From an uncultured Streptococcus sp. (lineage in GTDB: Bacteria > Bacillota > Bacilli > Lactobacillales > Streptococcaceae), in assembly GCF_905372115.1 (NCBI RefSeq), contig NZ_CAJPNR010000004.1:42564-106563 (forward strand): a stretch of 64,000 nucleotides of DNA. The letters run 5' to 3'. The position numbers and the translations under genes were made by a program. Numbering within the stretch: position 1 is the first letter of the stretch; each line of letters starts with the position of its first letter. The notes beneath the pieces were generated by a model. That model saw only the letters and a program-made list of their open reading frames with translations, did no database searches and was not told the DNA's origin. This document shows positions 17,299-25,816 of the stretch, in pieces.

Positions 17299-18531
17299 AT
17301 GAATGAAATTGAAGAATGGCTGAACAGCCGAATTGGTCTAAACTTTCGTTCGGGTCTGGGGCGGATGCAGCAGGCTGTAGCTCTTTTGGGAAATCCTGAG
17401 CGAAGCTATCCAACGATTCATGTAACTGGTACAAATGGCAAAGGTTCTACTATTGCTTTTATGCGTCAGCTGTTTGCGGGGCATGGTCGAAAGACAGGGA
17501 GTTTTACTTCGCCTCACATGATTAGTATTCATGATCGGATTTGTATCAACGGTCAACCGATTGCTCCAGCTGATTTTATCCGTCTGGGTCAGCAGGTGCA
17601 AAAGATGGAGCAAGAACTGCTCAAAAGTCATGACCAGCTGTCCTATTTTGAAATTCTGACCTTGATTGCCTTTCTCTATTTCAAGGAGCAGGAAGTGGAC
17701 ATAGCCCTGATTGAGGTGGGAATCGGCGGACTCTTAGACACGACTAATGTCATTACGGGAGATATTGCGGTCATCAGTTCTGTGGGCTTGGACCATCAGG
17801 AGACTCTGGGAAGGAGCTTGACGGCGATAGCAGAGCAAAAGGCAGGGATTTTCAAGACGGGGCGACCAGCGGTCATCGGGCCGCTGCCAGAGGAAGCGCG
17901 ATTGGTTTGTGAACAGCGAGCTCAGGAGCTGGGAATAGAACTCTATCAGTATGGTCGTGATTTTTCTCTGACGAATCAGACTTTTTCCAATTCGACTAGG
18001 ACCCTATCCAATCTTGAACTGGGTCTCAAGGGAGGCTATCAGGAGGAAAATGCAGCGCTAGCTCTGCAGGCATTCTTGCTCTTCATGCAGCAGCAGGGCT
18101 GGGAAATAGATTCTGCTAAGATTCGGACAGCCTTGCAGGAGACTCGATGGGCAGGGCGTTTGGAAGAAGCAAGCCCAGGTATTTATCTAGATGGGGCTCA
18201 TAATCTGCCTGCGCTGGGAAGGTTAGTAGAGTTTATCCAGAGCCAGAATGACAAAGAGTGCTTGCTTCTTTTCGGTGCCCTCAAGCGTAAGGACTATAGC
18301 GCTATGCTGGCTTATCTGCGAGAGGCTCTGCCAGATGTTCAGTTGACGGTTACTTCCTTTTCTGACGGAGATTCCCTTGGTCAAGCCGAAGCGGAAGGCT
18401 TCTTCTACATAGAGGATTATCGTCAGCTTATTCAGAATTTTCAGGAGAGGCAAAACGATAATCAGCTGCTTTTCATTACGGGCTCTCTCTATTTTATTGC
18501 AGAAGTCAGAGCTTATTTGACAAGTTTATAA
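17299..18531 (+). CDS. folC: Folylpolyglutamate synthase / dihydrofolate synthase
   Basis: 410-residue Mur-ligase-like enzyme that adds glutamate to dihydropteroate and to folates. P-loop THVTGTNGKGST-type motif is at residues ~46-57 (IHVTGTNGKGS), with the omega-loop ISIHDRICING and the C-terminal domain LDGAHN. The start ATG 17299 has only a weak GGGTAAG ribosome site and follows a terminator T-run by 10 bp, which is unusual. The frame is open from TTG 17287, but the MNEIEEWL start is family-like. The gene order folC-lipoprotein-cls matches pneumococcus as I recall it. Confidence 0.94.
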   Translation: MNEIEEWLNSRIGLNFRSGLGRMQQAVALLGNPERSYPTIHVTGTNGKGSTIAFMRQLFAGHGRKTGSFTSPHMISIHDRICINGQPIAPADFIRLGQQVQKMEQELLKSHDQLSYFEILTLIAFLYFKEQEVDIALIEVGIGGLLDTTNVITGDIAVISSVGLDHQETLGRSLTAIAEQKAGIFKTGRPAVIGPLPEEARLVCEQRAQELGIELYQYGRDFSLTNQTFSNSTRTLSNLELGLKGGYQEENAALALQAFLLFMQQQGWEIDSAKIRTALQETRWAGRLEEASPGIYLDGAHNLPALGRLVEFIQSQNDKECLLLFGALKRKDYSAMLAYLREALPDVQLTVTSFSDGDSLGQAEAEGFFYIEDYRQLIQNFQERQNDNQLLFITGSLYFIAEVRAYLTSL

Positions 18532-18532
18532 A

Positions 18533-18562
18533 TTGACCGCCGGAGTCCTGCTTTGGTACAAT
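18533..18562 (+). promoter_or_regulatory. Promoter of the folC-distal lipoprotein
   Basis: TTGACC (18533-18538), 18 bp, TACAAT (18557-18562) with TGG extension. Confidence 0.7.
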
Positions 18563-18588
18563 AAAGACAGAAGAAAAAGGAGAATACT

Positions 18589-19062
18589 ATGGCAATTTCT
18601 AAAAAGTTAATCTTTTCAGGTCTAACTGCTGCGGCTATTTTGGCCTTGGCAGCTTGCGGTTCTAATCAGAACCAGACGGCACCTTCCTCTCAGTCAGTCG
18701 CTTCCAGCAAGCCAGCAGAGTCTTCGCCAGTAGCTAGCACGTCTAGTGCGGCCAATAGCAGCTCATCAGCTTCTGCATCCTCTTCTGAGCAAGCAGCCAA
18801 TGGTGAGCTGGATGGCAGCTATCAGACAAGTCATGAAGGCGATCAGCTGACCTTACAGATTTCAGGAACTACTGGTCAGCTGACCAAGATCGAGCCTGAT
18901 GGCGATCAGGAAATCGAACAGGTTCAGATTGATGCTACCAACCAGACTATGGTCATTGGGGATGATGTCAAGCGCTATCGCATTGAGGGCAATCAGCTGA
19001 CTATCGAGGACCTTTCCCAAGAGCCTTATGATGATGATACACTGGTCTTTACGAAACAATGA
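18589..19062 (+). CDS. Small Ser-rich lipoprotein (SP_0198-like)
   Basis: 157-residue lipoprotein: signal with lipobox LAAC (Cys23), then ~50 residues of Ser/Ala/Gln-rich linker, then a small beta-rich C-terminal domain (GSYQTSHEGDQLTLQISG to DDDTLVFTKQ). Position between folC and cls corresponds to pneumococcal SP_0198, a surface lipoprotein of unknown function (from memory). AAAGGAG precedes the ATG, and it has its own promoter and terminator. The linker suggests it spans the cell wall near the membrane. Confidence 0.85.
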   Translation: MAISKKLIFSGLTAAAILALAACGSNQNQTAPSSQSVASSKPAESSPVASTSSAANSSSSASASSSEQAANGELDGSYQTSHEGDQLTLQISGTTGQLTKIEPDGDQEIEQVQIDATNQTMVIGDDVKRYRIEGNQLTIEDLSQEPYDDDTLVFTKQ

Positions 19063-19064
19063 TG

Positions 19065-19096
19065 AAAGAGCCCTGTCTTAATAGGGCTTTTCCTTT
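19065..19096 (+). terminator. Lipoprotein terminator
   Basis: AGCCCT / AGGGCT stem with a T-rich tail. Confidence 0.75.
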
Positions 19097-19197
19097 TATC
19101 GGTTCTAATCTTTCAGTGAAATTCTTAGGATAGTAGTATTCAAAAGCTGTACTTAGATTTTTATCAATCAGAAATACAGTTTGCATTGATATAAACG

Positions 19198-19226
19198 TTG
19201 TTTTAAGGCAGTTTTACTGCTATACT
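19198..19226 (+). promoter_or_regulatory. cls promoter
   Basis: TTGTTT (19198-19203), 17 bp, TATACT (19221-19226) with TGC extension; the dyad GCAGT-TTT-ACTGC sits in the spacer. Confidence 0.65.
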
Positions 19227-19255
19227 AGAATATATGCAATGAGATAGGAGAGTGT

Positions 19256-20791
19256 ATGACTTTCAGGAAATTCCGCTTATTAATGTCAAAATACGGTTTC
19301 AGCATCATTATTATGCTGCTGGAGCTAGCCTTTGTCTTTGTTGCGTTCTTCTATTTTAATGAGATTGCACCCAACTGGCTGTCAGTTGCGATGATTGTTT
19401 TCCTGTATATTGGGACCATTTTAGCCATTGTCAACCGCAATATGCCGCCGGAGAGTAAGGTGACCTGGCTTTTGATTGCCGTGGTGCCGGTATTTGGCTT
19501 CCTGCTCTATCTGATGTTTGGTGAGCGACGGCTGTCTAAAAAAGAAATGATCCAGCTGGAAAATATGGACTCCCTGAAATTTCGAGAGGACAATAGCTAT
19601 GAACTCCGTGTTCAGCTGAAAAAGGAAAACAAGTCAGCCTACGGTATTATCAAATCACTGCTGAGTATGGACAATAATGCGGATGTCTATGACGGTACAG
19701 CTTCTCGCTATTTTCCCATCGGTGAGGAGATGTTTGAGGCTATGTTGGAGGATCTGCGGGCTGCTGAGAAATTCATTTTTCTGGAATTTTATATCATCGA
19801 TGAAGGGCTGATGTGGGACAGTGTTCTGGAAATCTTGGTCGAAAAAGCTGCTCAGGGCGTTGAAGTCAAGCTGCTCTATGATGATATTGGCTGCATGGCT
19901 ACTTTGCCAGGCGATTATACGCGTAAGCTGCGCAAGATGGGCATCGAGGCTTATAAGTTTAACAAGGTGATTCCGCGAATGACGGTATCCTACAACAACC
20001 GTGACCACCGCAAGATTTTGGTCATTGACGGTCAGGTTGGCTATACTGGCGGCATCAATCTAGCTGACGAGTACATCAATCATATCGTTCGTTTTGGCCA
20101 CTGGAAAGATGGCGGTCTGCGCTTGGAAGGTCGGGCAGTCAAGGCTCTGACGCGGCTCTTTCTCATGAACTGGTACATCAACCGCGGGGAAATCACAGAC
20201 TTTGACAAGTATCATCTGGAAAATAAAGCTGTCGAAGGCAGAGGGCTTTACATTCCCTATGGCAGCGGGCCTAAGCCTATTTATAAGGGTCAGGTTGGCA
20301 AAACAGTCTATCAAAATATTATCAGTCAGGCTACGGACTATGTCTACATTACCACGCCTTATCTGATTATTGACTATGACCTGACGGAGGATATTAAGAA
20401 TGCTGCTATGCGGGGAGTGGATGTCCGCATTGTGACTCCTTTTATTCCAGACAAGAAGCTGATTCAGATTGTTACCCGTGGAGCCTACCCAGATCTAATG
20501 GAAGCGGGGGTTAAGATCTTTGAGTACACGCCAGGTTTTATCCACAGTAAGAACGTGGTGGCTGATGATGAATTTGCTGTGGTAGGGACGATTAACTTTG
20601 ACTACCGCAGTCTGGTGCACCATTATGAAAATGCAGTCCTGATGTACCATACGGAGAGTATCCCAGCTATCAAGGAAGATTTTGAAGCAATTTTTGAGGC
20701 TTCTGAGGAAATTCTTCCTGAAAATCTCGATAGCAGCTGGTATCGTCGCTTTATCAAAGAAATCATGCAGCTCTTTGCACCCATGCTCTAA
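19256..20791 (+). CDS. cls: Cardiolipin synthase
   Basis: 511-residue phospholipase D superfamily enzyme that joins two phosphatidylglycerols into cardiolipin at the membrane. Two N-terminal membrane spans (about residues 13-34 and 40-58), then a WLLIAVVPVFGFLLYLMFG span. It has two HKD motifs: HRKILVIDGQVGYTGG near residue 246 and HSKNVVADDEFAVVGT near residue 430. ATAGGAG precedes the ATG. Monocistronic between its own promoter and a strong terminator. Confidence 0.96.
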   Translation: MTFRKFRLLMSKYGFSIIIMLLELAFVFVAFFYFNEIAPNWLSVAMIVFLYIGTILAIVNRNMPPESKVTWLLIAVVPVFGFLLYLMFGERRLSKKEMIQLENMDSLKFREDNSYELRVQLKKENKSAYGIIKSLLSMDNNADVYDGTASRYFPIGEEMFEAMLEDLRAAEKFIFLEFYIIDEGLMWDSVLEILVEKAAQGVEVKLLYDDIGCMATLPGDYTRKLRKMGIEAYKFNKVIPRMTVSYNNRDHRKILVIDGQVGYTGGINLADEYINHIVRFGHWKDGGLRLEGRAVKALTRLFLMNWYINRGEITDFDKYHLENKAVEGRGLYIPYGSGPKPIYKGQVGKTVYQNIISQATDYVYITTPYLIIDYDLTEDIKNAAMRGVDVRIVTPFIPDKKLIQIVTRGAYPDLMEAGVKIFEYTPGFIHSKNVVADDEFAVVGTINFDYRSLVHHYENAVLMYHTESIPAIKEDFEAIFEASEEILPENLDSSWYRRFIKEIMQLFAPML

Positions 20792-20826
20792 TGCCAGAAG
20801 TGGGCAAGTTCTGCAGCAATATTCAG

Positions 20827-20857
20827 AAAATCTGAGGCGGAAGTCTCAGATTTTTTG
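20827..20857 (+). terminator. cls terminator
   Basis: AAAATCTGAG / CTCAGATTTT stem (20827-20836, 20845-20854) with loop GCGGAAGT and T-run. Confidence 0.88.
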
Positions 20858-20936
20858 CTTGTGCTTTTTCTAATCGTGTTGAGATGTGTTCTTGTCATTT
20901 TTGATTTTATAGGGGGCTGGATTTTTTCTCTGTTTT

Positions 20937-20944
20937 TACGAATG
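20937..20944 (+). promoter_or_regulatory. Near-consensus competence (SigX) box
   Basis: TACGAATG preceded by GTTTTT; differs from the SigX box TACGAATA only in the last base. Lies 25 bp before the small ORF at 20969. I recall the pneumococcal cls-nrdD interval as competence-induced (ccs4), which fits. Confidence 0.5.
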
Positions 20945-20968
20945 TAAAAAATAAAGGAATTTTTTAAG

Positions 20969-21112
20969 ATGATAATGGAGAAAATTTCCAGTCAGCCGCT
21001 TGCTTATGAAACGAGAGAATACCGCTGTTTTCGGGAATTGGAGGAGCTAGCTAGAAGCTATAATGCTCAGAAGAAGGGTCAAGAGAAAGCTGACAGGAGG
21101 ACAGGAATTTGA
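20969..21112 (+). CDS. 47-residue small protein upstream of the GT-C-like membrane protein
   Basis: ATG 20969 with AAAGGA 10 nt upstream, ending TGA 21112, 38 bp before the next gene. Residues include MEKISSQPLAYETREYR and RELEELARSYNAQKKGQ: soluble, mixed-charge, helix-prone. A near-consensus SigX box lies 25 bp upstream. The promoter of the next gene overlaps its 3' end. This may be part of the competence-induced ccs4 locus known from pneumococcus (recalled, not checked). No domain recognised. Confidence 0.45.
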   Translation: MIMEKISSQPLAYETREYRCFRELEELARSYNAQKKGQEKADRRTGI

Positions 21113-21118
21113 TATACT
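21090..21118 (+). promoter_or_regulatory. Promoter of the GT-C-like membrane protein gene
   Basis: CTGACA (21090-21095), 17 bp, TATACT (21113-21118) with TGA extension; embedded in the end of the 47-residue ORF. Confidence 0.65.
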
Positions 21119-21150
21119 AGATGGGACTGATATCAAGGAGAATATTTTAT

Positions 21151-22698
21151 ATGCATGATACAACGGAAGAAAAAGTTTTAGAGGTTTCAGAGGAGCAGCT
21201 GACTAGGGCTGAAAGGTCTGAGCAAAAAATTACCAAGCCAGAGCCGACGCCCTATTTTTTGACGCTCTGGTGCAGTTTGGCTATCAGCCTGCTGAGTGTG
21301 GTCAATCCTTTTTTGACCAATCTAGCAACGAATTTACAAAGTCAGAATCTCTATGCCGGCTGGGCCATGACTCAAGGGCAGGTGCCTTATTCGCAAATAT
21401 ATGGAACTAGTGGCCTGCTTTACTATCTGATGGCTTGGACCAGCAGTCTAGCTTTTGGCCAGCTTTTGTGGATGGTCTTTCAGACGCTGGCTCTGTGGCT
21501 GGCTGGACTTTTCCTGCACAAGACCTTGGTGCTCTTACAGCCTAAACAGGATCTATCACGCAGTCTCCTGCTGCTCTTTTACCTGCTAGTCTTTGCCCTT
21601 GGATTTGGCGGTCTTTACTCTAGTATTTTTGTTCTGCCCTTTATTTTTTGGAGTCTATCTTTCTTGGTGCGCTATCTGCAGGATTCAATCAAGGATGAAA
21701 AGTTCATTCTTTATGGGGCTTTCGGAGCTCTTGCTTTTATGATTGATCCGGTTTCCAGCCTAGTCTTCTACTCTTTGACTGCTCTGGTACTTTTGGTCTA
21801 CAATATCGCAGCCAAGCGTGCGGCTCGAGGCTTCTATCAGCTTTTAGCTGGTCTCTTTGGCTTCTCAGTGATTTTTTATCCTATCGGCTACTTTACTGTT
21901 GCCAATCAAACCTTTGGTCAGGCTATCAGTCAGGTGACCTATGCTTGGGACTCCATCAGCTTGATTGGCAGTCATAGTATTTCTAATTTGGTTTATTATG
22001 GCTTGCTGACGGTCGGTCTAGGTTTCATTTCTGCTTTGGGTGTCAATCTCTTTTCAAGAGAAAAGGGGCAAGCAACCAGCCTGCGTGTCTTGCGCTTTAT
22101 CGGTTTGCTAGGGCTCTTCATTACTGTCTTTGCAGCTTTTATCCTGCCAGATCAAGGCAGTTATCAACTGCTTCCGGCTCTGCCTTTTGCCATGATTCTT
22201 TTTGCTTTGTGGTTCAATAAAGGCAAGCAGCAAGTACCAGGGCGTCACCGCCGGGATCGCCGTCGTCCTACGATGTGGACTTCCTATCTCTCAGGCCAGT
22301 TCTTTCTGCCACTCTTAGCCATCTTTTATCTGATTGGCTATCCTTTGGTGAATGAGTATATCCTTTCCAGCGGTGTATCTGCTGAAAGAAGTGAAGCGGC
22401 TCAGTATATTAAGGAAAAGACCAAGGATGGGGATACTATCTATGCTTGGGATACCTCGGCTAGTCTGTATCAAAAGAGCGGACGCCTATCAGCTGTTTCT
22501 CTCTTGACTCCAACTTTGTATGTGGGAACAGCTGAAAATCGTTTGGGTCTTCAGAATGGACTGGAAAACAGCCAGCCCAAGTATATCTTGGTTAACAATG
22601 ATATCAAACTGCTGTCGGATGTGAAGCAGCTAATTTCCCAAAATTATAAGGAAGCTGATCTCAAACTCGACCATTTCAAGCTTTATCAACTTAAGTAG
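21151..22698 (+). CDS. Polytopic membrane protein, GT-C glycosyltransferase-like
   Basis: 515 residues from ATG 21151 (AAGGAG 10 nt upstream); an in-frame ATG at 21121 has no ribosome site. A charged cytoplasmic N-terminus (~38 residues) is followed by about ten to twelve hydrophobic segments, a basic loop (RHRRDRRRPTM) near residue 380, and an extracellular C-terminal domain (ERSEAAQYIKEKTKDGDTIYAWDTSASLYQKSG). This layout resembles ArnT/PMT-type GT-C enzymes that use polyprenyl-linked sugars, but no catalytic DE/DD motif is clear. The position corresponds to the competence-induced ccs4 region of pneumococcus as I recall it. Function uncertain. Confidence 0.7.
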   Translation: MHDTTEEKVLEVSEEQLTRAERSEQKITKPEPTPYFLTLWCSLAISLLSVVNPFLTNLATNLQSQNLYAGWAMTQGQVPYSQIYGTSGLLYYLMAWTSSLAFGQLLWMVFQTLALWLAGLFLHKTLVLLQPKQDLSRSLLLLFYLLVFALGFGGLYSSIFVLPFIFWSLSFLVRYLQDSIKDEKFILYGAFGALAFMIDPVSSLVFYSLTALVLLVYNIAAKRAARGFYQLLAGLFGFSVIFYPIGYFTVANQTFGQAISQVTYAWDSISLIGSHSISNLVYYGLLTVGLGFISALGVNLFSREKGQATSLRVLRFIGLLGLFITVFAAFILPDQGSYQLLPALPFAMILFALWFNKGKQQVPGRHRRDRRRPTMWTSYLSGQFFLPLLAIFYLIGYPLVNEYILSSGVSAERSEAAQYIKEKTKDGDTIYAWDTSASLYQKSGRLSAVSLLTPTLYVGTAENRLGLQNGLENSQPKYILVNNDIKLLSDVKQLISQNYKEADLKLDHFKLYQLK

Positions 22699-22700
22699 TA

Positions 22701-22782
22701 AAAAATCAATATGTTGTGTATAAAAAGAAAAAATAACTTTTTTGCCACAACATATTGATTTTTAATTTTAACGTGCTATAAT
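22701..22782 (+). promoter_or_regulatory. nrdD promoter with paired NrdR-box-like dyad
   Basis: TTGATT (22755-22760), 16 bp, TATAAT (22777-22782) with TGC extension. CAATATGTTGTGT (22707-22719) and CACAACATATTG (22746-22757) match the NrdR box CAATATATTGTGT in opposite orientation, about 41 bp centre to centre; the second overlaps the -35. Together they make an 18-bp inverted repeat that may also terminate upstream transcription. Confidence 0.7.
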
Positions 22783-22916
22783 GAGTCTTGTATCGACTTA
22801 TTTAAAAAATACTGTTCTTTGGATGAATTGCTGTCGGAGATTTCTTGGAAATTTCTTGGCAGGTGGGTGGTCTGAAGAGACTTGATTTGTCCTAAGGGCA
22901 GGAAAAGGAAGTGTTC

Positions 22917-25115
22917 ATGATGATTTTAAGGGAAGAGAAGTTTGAAACTGCTCCAGCGATTTATGTGGAGAAGCGGGATGGCCGCAGAGTGGCTTTTGAT
23001 GTGTCAAAGATCTATAAGGCTATGGTGCGGGCAGCTCAGGAAGTTGGTCCGCTGAATCCGATGCTGGAAGCCAAACTAGAAGCTATCACAGACCGTATTG
23101 TGGCAGAAATCAGCAGTCGCTTCGCTAAGTATGTCAAAATCTATGAGATTCAGAACATCGTTGAGCATGAGCTTTTGAATGCCAAGGAATATGCCATTGC
23201 GGAGAACTACATCACTTACCGCACCCAACGGGATTTTGAGCGCTCAAAAGCGACTGATATCAACTTTACTATTGACAAGCTCCTCAACAAAGATCGTACA
23301 GTAGTCAACGAGAATGCTAATAAAGACAGCGATGTTTTCAATACCCAACGGGATTTGACAGCTGGGATTGTCGGCAAATCCATTGGGCTTAAGATGCTGC
23401 CGCCTCATGTGGCCAACGCCCACCAGAAGGGGGACATCCACTACCATGATTTGGACTACAGCCCTTATACACCGATGACGAACTGCTGTCTGATTGACTT
23501 TGACGGCATGCTGAAAAATGGCTTCAAGATTGGGAATGCAGAAGTAGAGAGTCCCAAGTCTATCCAGACTGCGACAGCTCAAATCTCGCAAATCATTGCC
23601 AATGTAGCTTCTAGTCAGTACGGAGGTTGCTCAGCGGACCGAATTGACGAAGTCTTGGCGCCCTATGCTGAGCTTAATTATCAAAAGCATCTCAAGGATG
23701 CAGAGCAATGGGTTTTGCCGGATAAGCAGGAAGAGTACGCCTGGGCGAAGACCAAAAAGGACATCTACGATGCCATGCAGTCGCTGGAGTATGAGATCAA
23801 TACCCTCTTTACCTCTAACGGTCAGACTCCTTTTACTTCGCTGGGCTTTGGTCTGGGCACCAATCGTTTTGAGCGGGAGATTCAGAAGGCTATTCTCAAT
23901 ATCCGTATCAAGGGACTGGGAAGCGAGCACCGCACAGCAATTTTCCCTAAGCTGATTTTTACCCTTAAGCGCGGGCTCAATCTCGATCCGGGAACTCCTA
24001 ACTACGACATCAAAGAACTGGCTCTGGAGTGTGCCACTAAGCGCATGTATCCAGATGTGCTTTCTTATGATAAGATTATCGACTTAACTGGATCGTTCAA
24101 GGTACCGATGGGCTGCCGTTCTTTCCTGCAGGGCTGGAAAGATGAAAATGGTCAGGAAGTAAACTCAGGCCGTATGAATCTAGGTGTCGTTACTGTAAAT
24201 CTGCCACGGATTGCGCTTGAATCCGAGGGGGATTTAGATAAATTCTGGGAACTCTTTAACGAGCGGATGAATATCGCTGAAGATGCTTTGGTCTACCGAG
24301 TGGAGCGGACCAAGGAAGCCAGTCCAGCCAATGCACCGATTCTCTATCAGTATGGGGCTTTTGGCCAACGTCTGGGCAAGTATGATCAGGTAGACCAGCT
24401 CTTTACTCACCGTCGTGCAACAGTTTCCCTAGGCTATATCGGTCTGTATGAAGTAGCAGCAGTCTTTTACGGCGGCGACTGGGAAACTAATCCTGAAGCC
24501 AAGGACTTTACAGTTGCCATTGTCAAAGATATGAAGCGCCGGGTGCAAGAGTGGTCCGAGCAGTATGACTATCATTTCTCTGTTTACTCGACACCATCTG
24601 AAAGTCTGACCGACCGTTTCTGCCGTTTGGACACAGAGAAGTTTGGCGTTGTTCCGGATATTACTGACAAGGAATACTATACTAACTCCTTCCACTACGA
24701 TGTGCGCAAGAATCCAACGCCTTTTGAAAAGCTAGATTTTGAGAAGATTTATCCAGAAGTGGGAGCCTCAGGCGGCTTTATCCACTACTGTGAATACCCT
24801 GTTCTTCAGCAAAATCCCAAGGCGTTGGAAGCTGTCTGGGACTATGCCTATGATCGGGTTGGCTATCTGGGAACCAATACGCCGATTGACCGCTGTTACA
24901 AGTGTAACTTTGAGGGGGATTTCACGCCGACCGAGCGGGGCTTCACCTGTCCAAACTGCGGCAACAGCGATCCCAAGACGGTCGATGTGGTCAAGCGGAC
25001 CTGCGGTTACTTAGGAAATCCGCAAGCCCGCCCAATGGTCAATGGCCGTCACAAGGAAATATCAGCTCGGGTCAAGCACATGAATGGCTCGACTATTAAG
25101 TACGAAGGAAATTAA
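22917..25115 (+). CDS. nrdD: Anaerobic ribonucleoside-triphosphate reductase
   Basis: Class III glycyl-radical enzyme reducing NTPs to dNTPs without oxygen; 732 residues from ATG 22917 (AAGG 8 nt upstream; GTG 22911 and ATG 22920 also possible). The N-terminal ATP-cone (YVEKRDGRRVAFDVSKIYKAMVRA) gives allosteric control. The zinc site is CYKCNFEGD ... FTCPNCG, and the glycyl-radical loop is RTCGYLGNPQARP at the C-terminus. It is activated by NrdG, encoded 1.2 kb downstream in the same apparent operon. The promoter carries NrdR-like boxes. Confidence 0.97.
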   Translation: MMILREEKFETAPAIYVEKRDGRRVAFDVSKIYKAMVRAAQEVGPLNPMLEAKLEAITDRIVAEISSRFAKYVKIYEIQNIVEHELLNAKEYAIAENYITYRTQRDFERSKATDINFTIDKLLNKDRTVVNENANKDSDVFNTQRDLTAGIVGKSIGLKMLPPHVANAHQKGDIHYHDLDYSPYTPMTNCCLIDFDGMLKNGFKIGNAEVESPKSIQTATAQISQIIANVASSQYGGCSADRIDEVLAPYAELNYQKHLKDAEQWVLPDKQEEYAWAKTKKDIYDAMQSLEYEINTLFTSNGQTPFTSLGFGLGTNRFEREIQKAILNIRIKGLGSEHRTAIFPKLIFTLKRGLNLDPGTPNYDIKELALECATKRMYPDVLSYDKIIDLTGSFKVPMGCRSFLQGWKDENGQEVNSGRMNLGVVTVNLPRIALESEGDLDKFWELFNERMNIAEDALVYRVERTKEASPANAPILYQYGAFGQRLGKYDQVDQLFTHRRATVSLGYIGLYEVAAVFYGGDWETNPEAKDFTVAIVKDMKRRVQEWSEQYDYHFSVYSTPSESLTDRFCRLDTEKFGVVPDITDKEYYTNSFHYDVRKNPTPFEKLDFEKIYPEVGASGGFIHYCEYPVLQQNPKALEAVWDYAYDRVGYLGTNTPIDRCYKCNFEGDFTPTERGFTCPNCGNSDPKTVDVVKRTCGYLGNPQARPMVNGRHKEISARVKHMNGSTIKYEGN

Positions 25116-25116
25116 G

Positions 25117-25257
25117 ATGGGGAAGTATCAATTGGACGACAAAGGAAAGGCTCAGGTGCAGCGTTTCCATGAAAAACATTCGCAGGGAGGCAGCGGCAAA
25201 AAAGAACGATTGGCCAAACTGCGTCAGCAATTTTTAGAAAAGAACAAGAAAGAATAG
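25117..25257 (+). CDS. 46-residue basic protein in the nrdD-nrdG operon
   Basis: ATG 25117 lies one base after the nrdD stop, with GAAGGAA in the end of nrdD as ribosome site. The protein is Lys-rich (GKYQLDDKGKAQVQRFHEKH, then KKERLAKLRQQFLEKNKKE) and helix-prone. As I recall, pneumococcus has a small gene of similar size at this place, so it is probably conserved and translated. Function unknown; a role in NrdD/NrdG is only suggested by position. Confidence 0.65.
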   Translation: MGKYQLDDKGKAQVQRFHEKHSQGGSGKKERLAKLRQQFLEKNKKE

Positions 25258-25309
25258 AAGTCAGAGTGGGGCGCAAGGCGGTCTCACTCTCTTCGTATCA
25301 GGAGGAAGT

Positions 25310-25807
25310 ATGGAACTGAGACGACCGAAGCTAGAAGACAAGGAAAAGATTTTAGAGATGCTGGCTGACTTTGAAGCAGCTGGTAGCCGACAGGACGGCT
25401 TCTTTGGAGGAGCGGATTTTGTCTACGAGGACTGGTTGGAGACGATTCAGCTAGCTGAGGCAGGTCTAGGCTTGCCAGAAGGTTTTGTGCCTTACATCCA
25501 ACTAATCTCTTTTGCAGCGGATGGTCAGGCTGTGGGCTTTCTCAATCTGCGCTTGCGGCTCAATGACTATTTGCTCCAAGAAGGCGGGCATATCGGCTAT
25601 AGTATCCGTCCGTCTGCGCGTGGGAAAGGATTGGCCAAAGAGCAGCTGCGACAAGGATTGCAAGTAGCCAAAAGTAAAAATATTAAACGAGTCCTAGTGA
25701 CTTGCGATGGTGACAATGAAGCCAGTCGAGCAGTGATTCTGGCTAATGGCGGAGCTTTAGAGGATATTCGAGGCGGGAAAGAGCGCTACTGGATTGATGT
25801 CGATTAA
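25310..25807 (+). CDS. GNAT family N-acetyltransferase
   Basis: 165-residue single-domain GNAT. The acetyl-CoA-binding motif A is GHIGYSIRPSARGKGLAKEQL (R/Q-x-x-G-x-G/A region), followed by VLVTCDGDNEASRAVILANGG. GGAGG precedes the ATG. Substrate unknown. A close paralog follows after 9 bp; the two share MELRRP-LEDK at the N-terminus and the whole GHIGYSIRPS block, indicating tandem duplication inside the nrd operon. Both may acetylate a small amine or a protein N-terminus. Confidence 0.88.
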   Translation: MELRRPKLEDKEKILEMLADFEAAGSRQDGFFGGADFVYEDWLETIQLAEAGLGLPEGFVPYIQLISFAADGQAVGFLNLRLRLNDYLLQEGGHIGYSIRPSARGKGLAKEQLRQGLQVAKSKNIKRVLVTCDGDNEASRAVILANGGALEDIRGGKERYWIDVD

Positions 25808-25816
25808 GGAGGGAGC

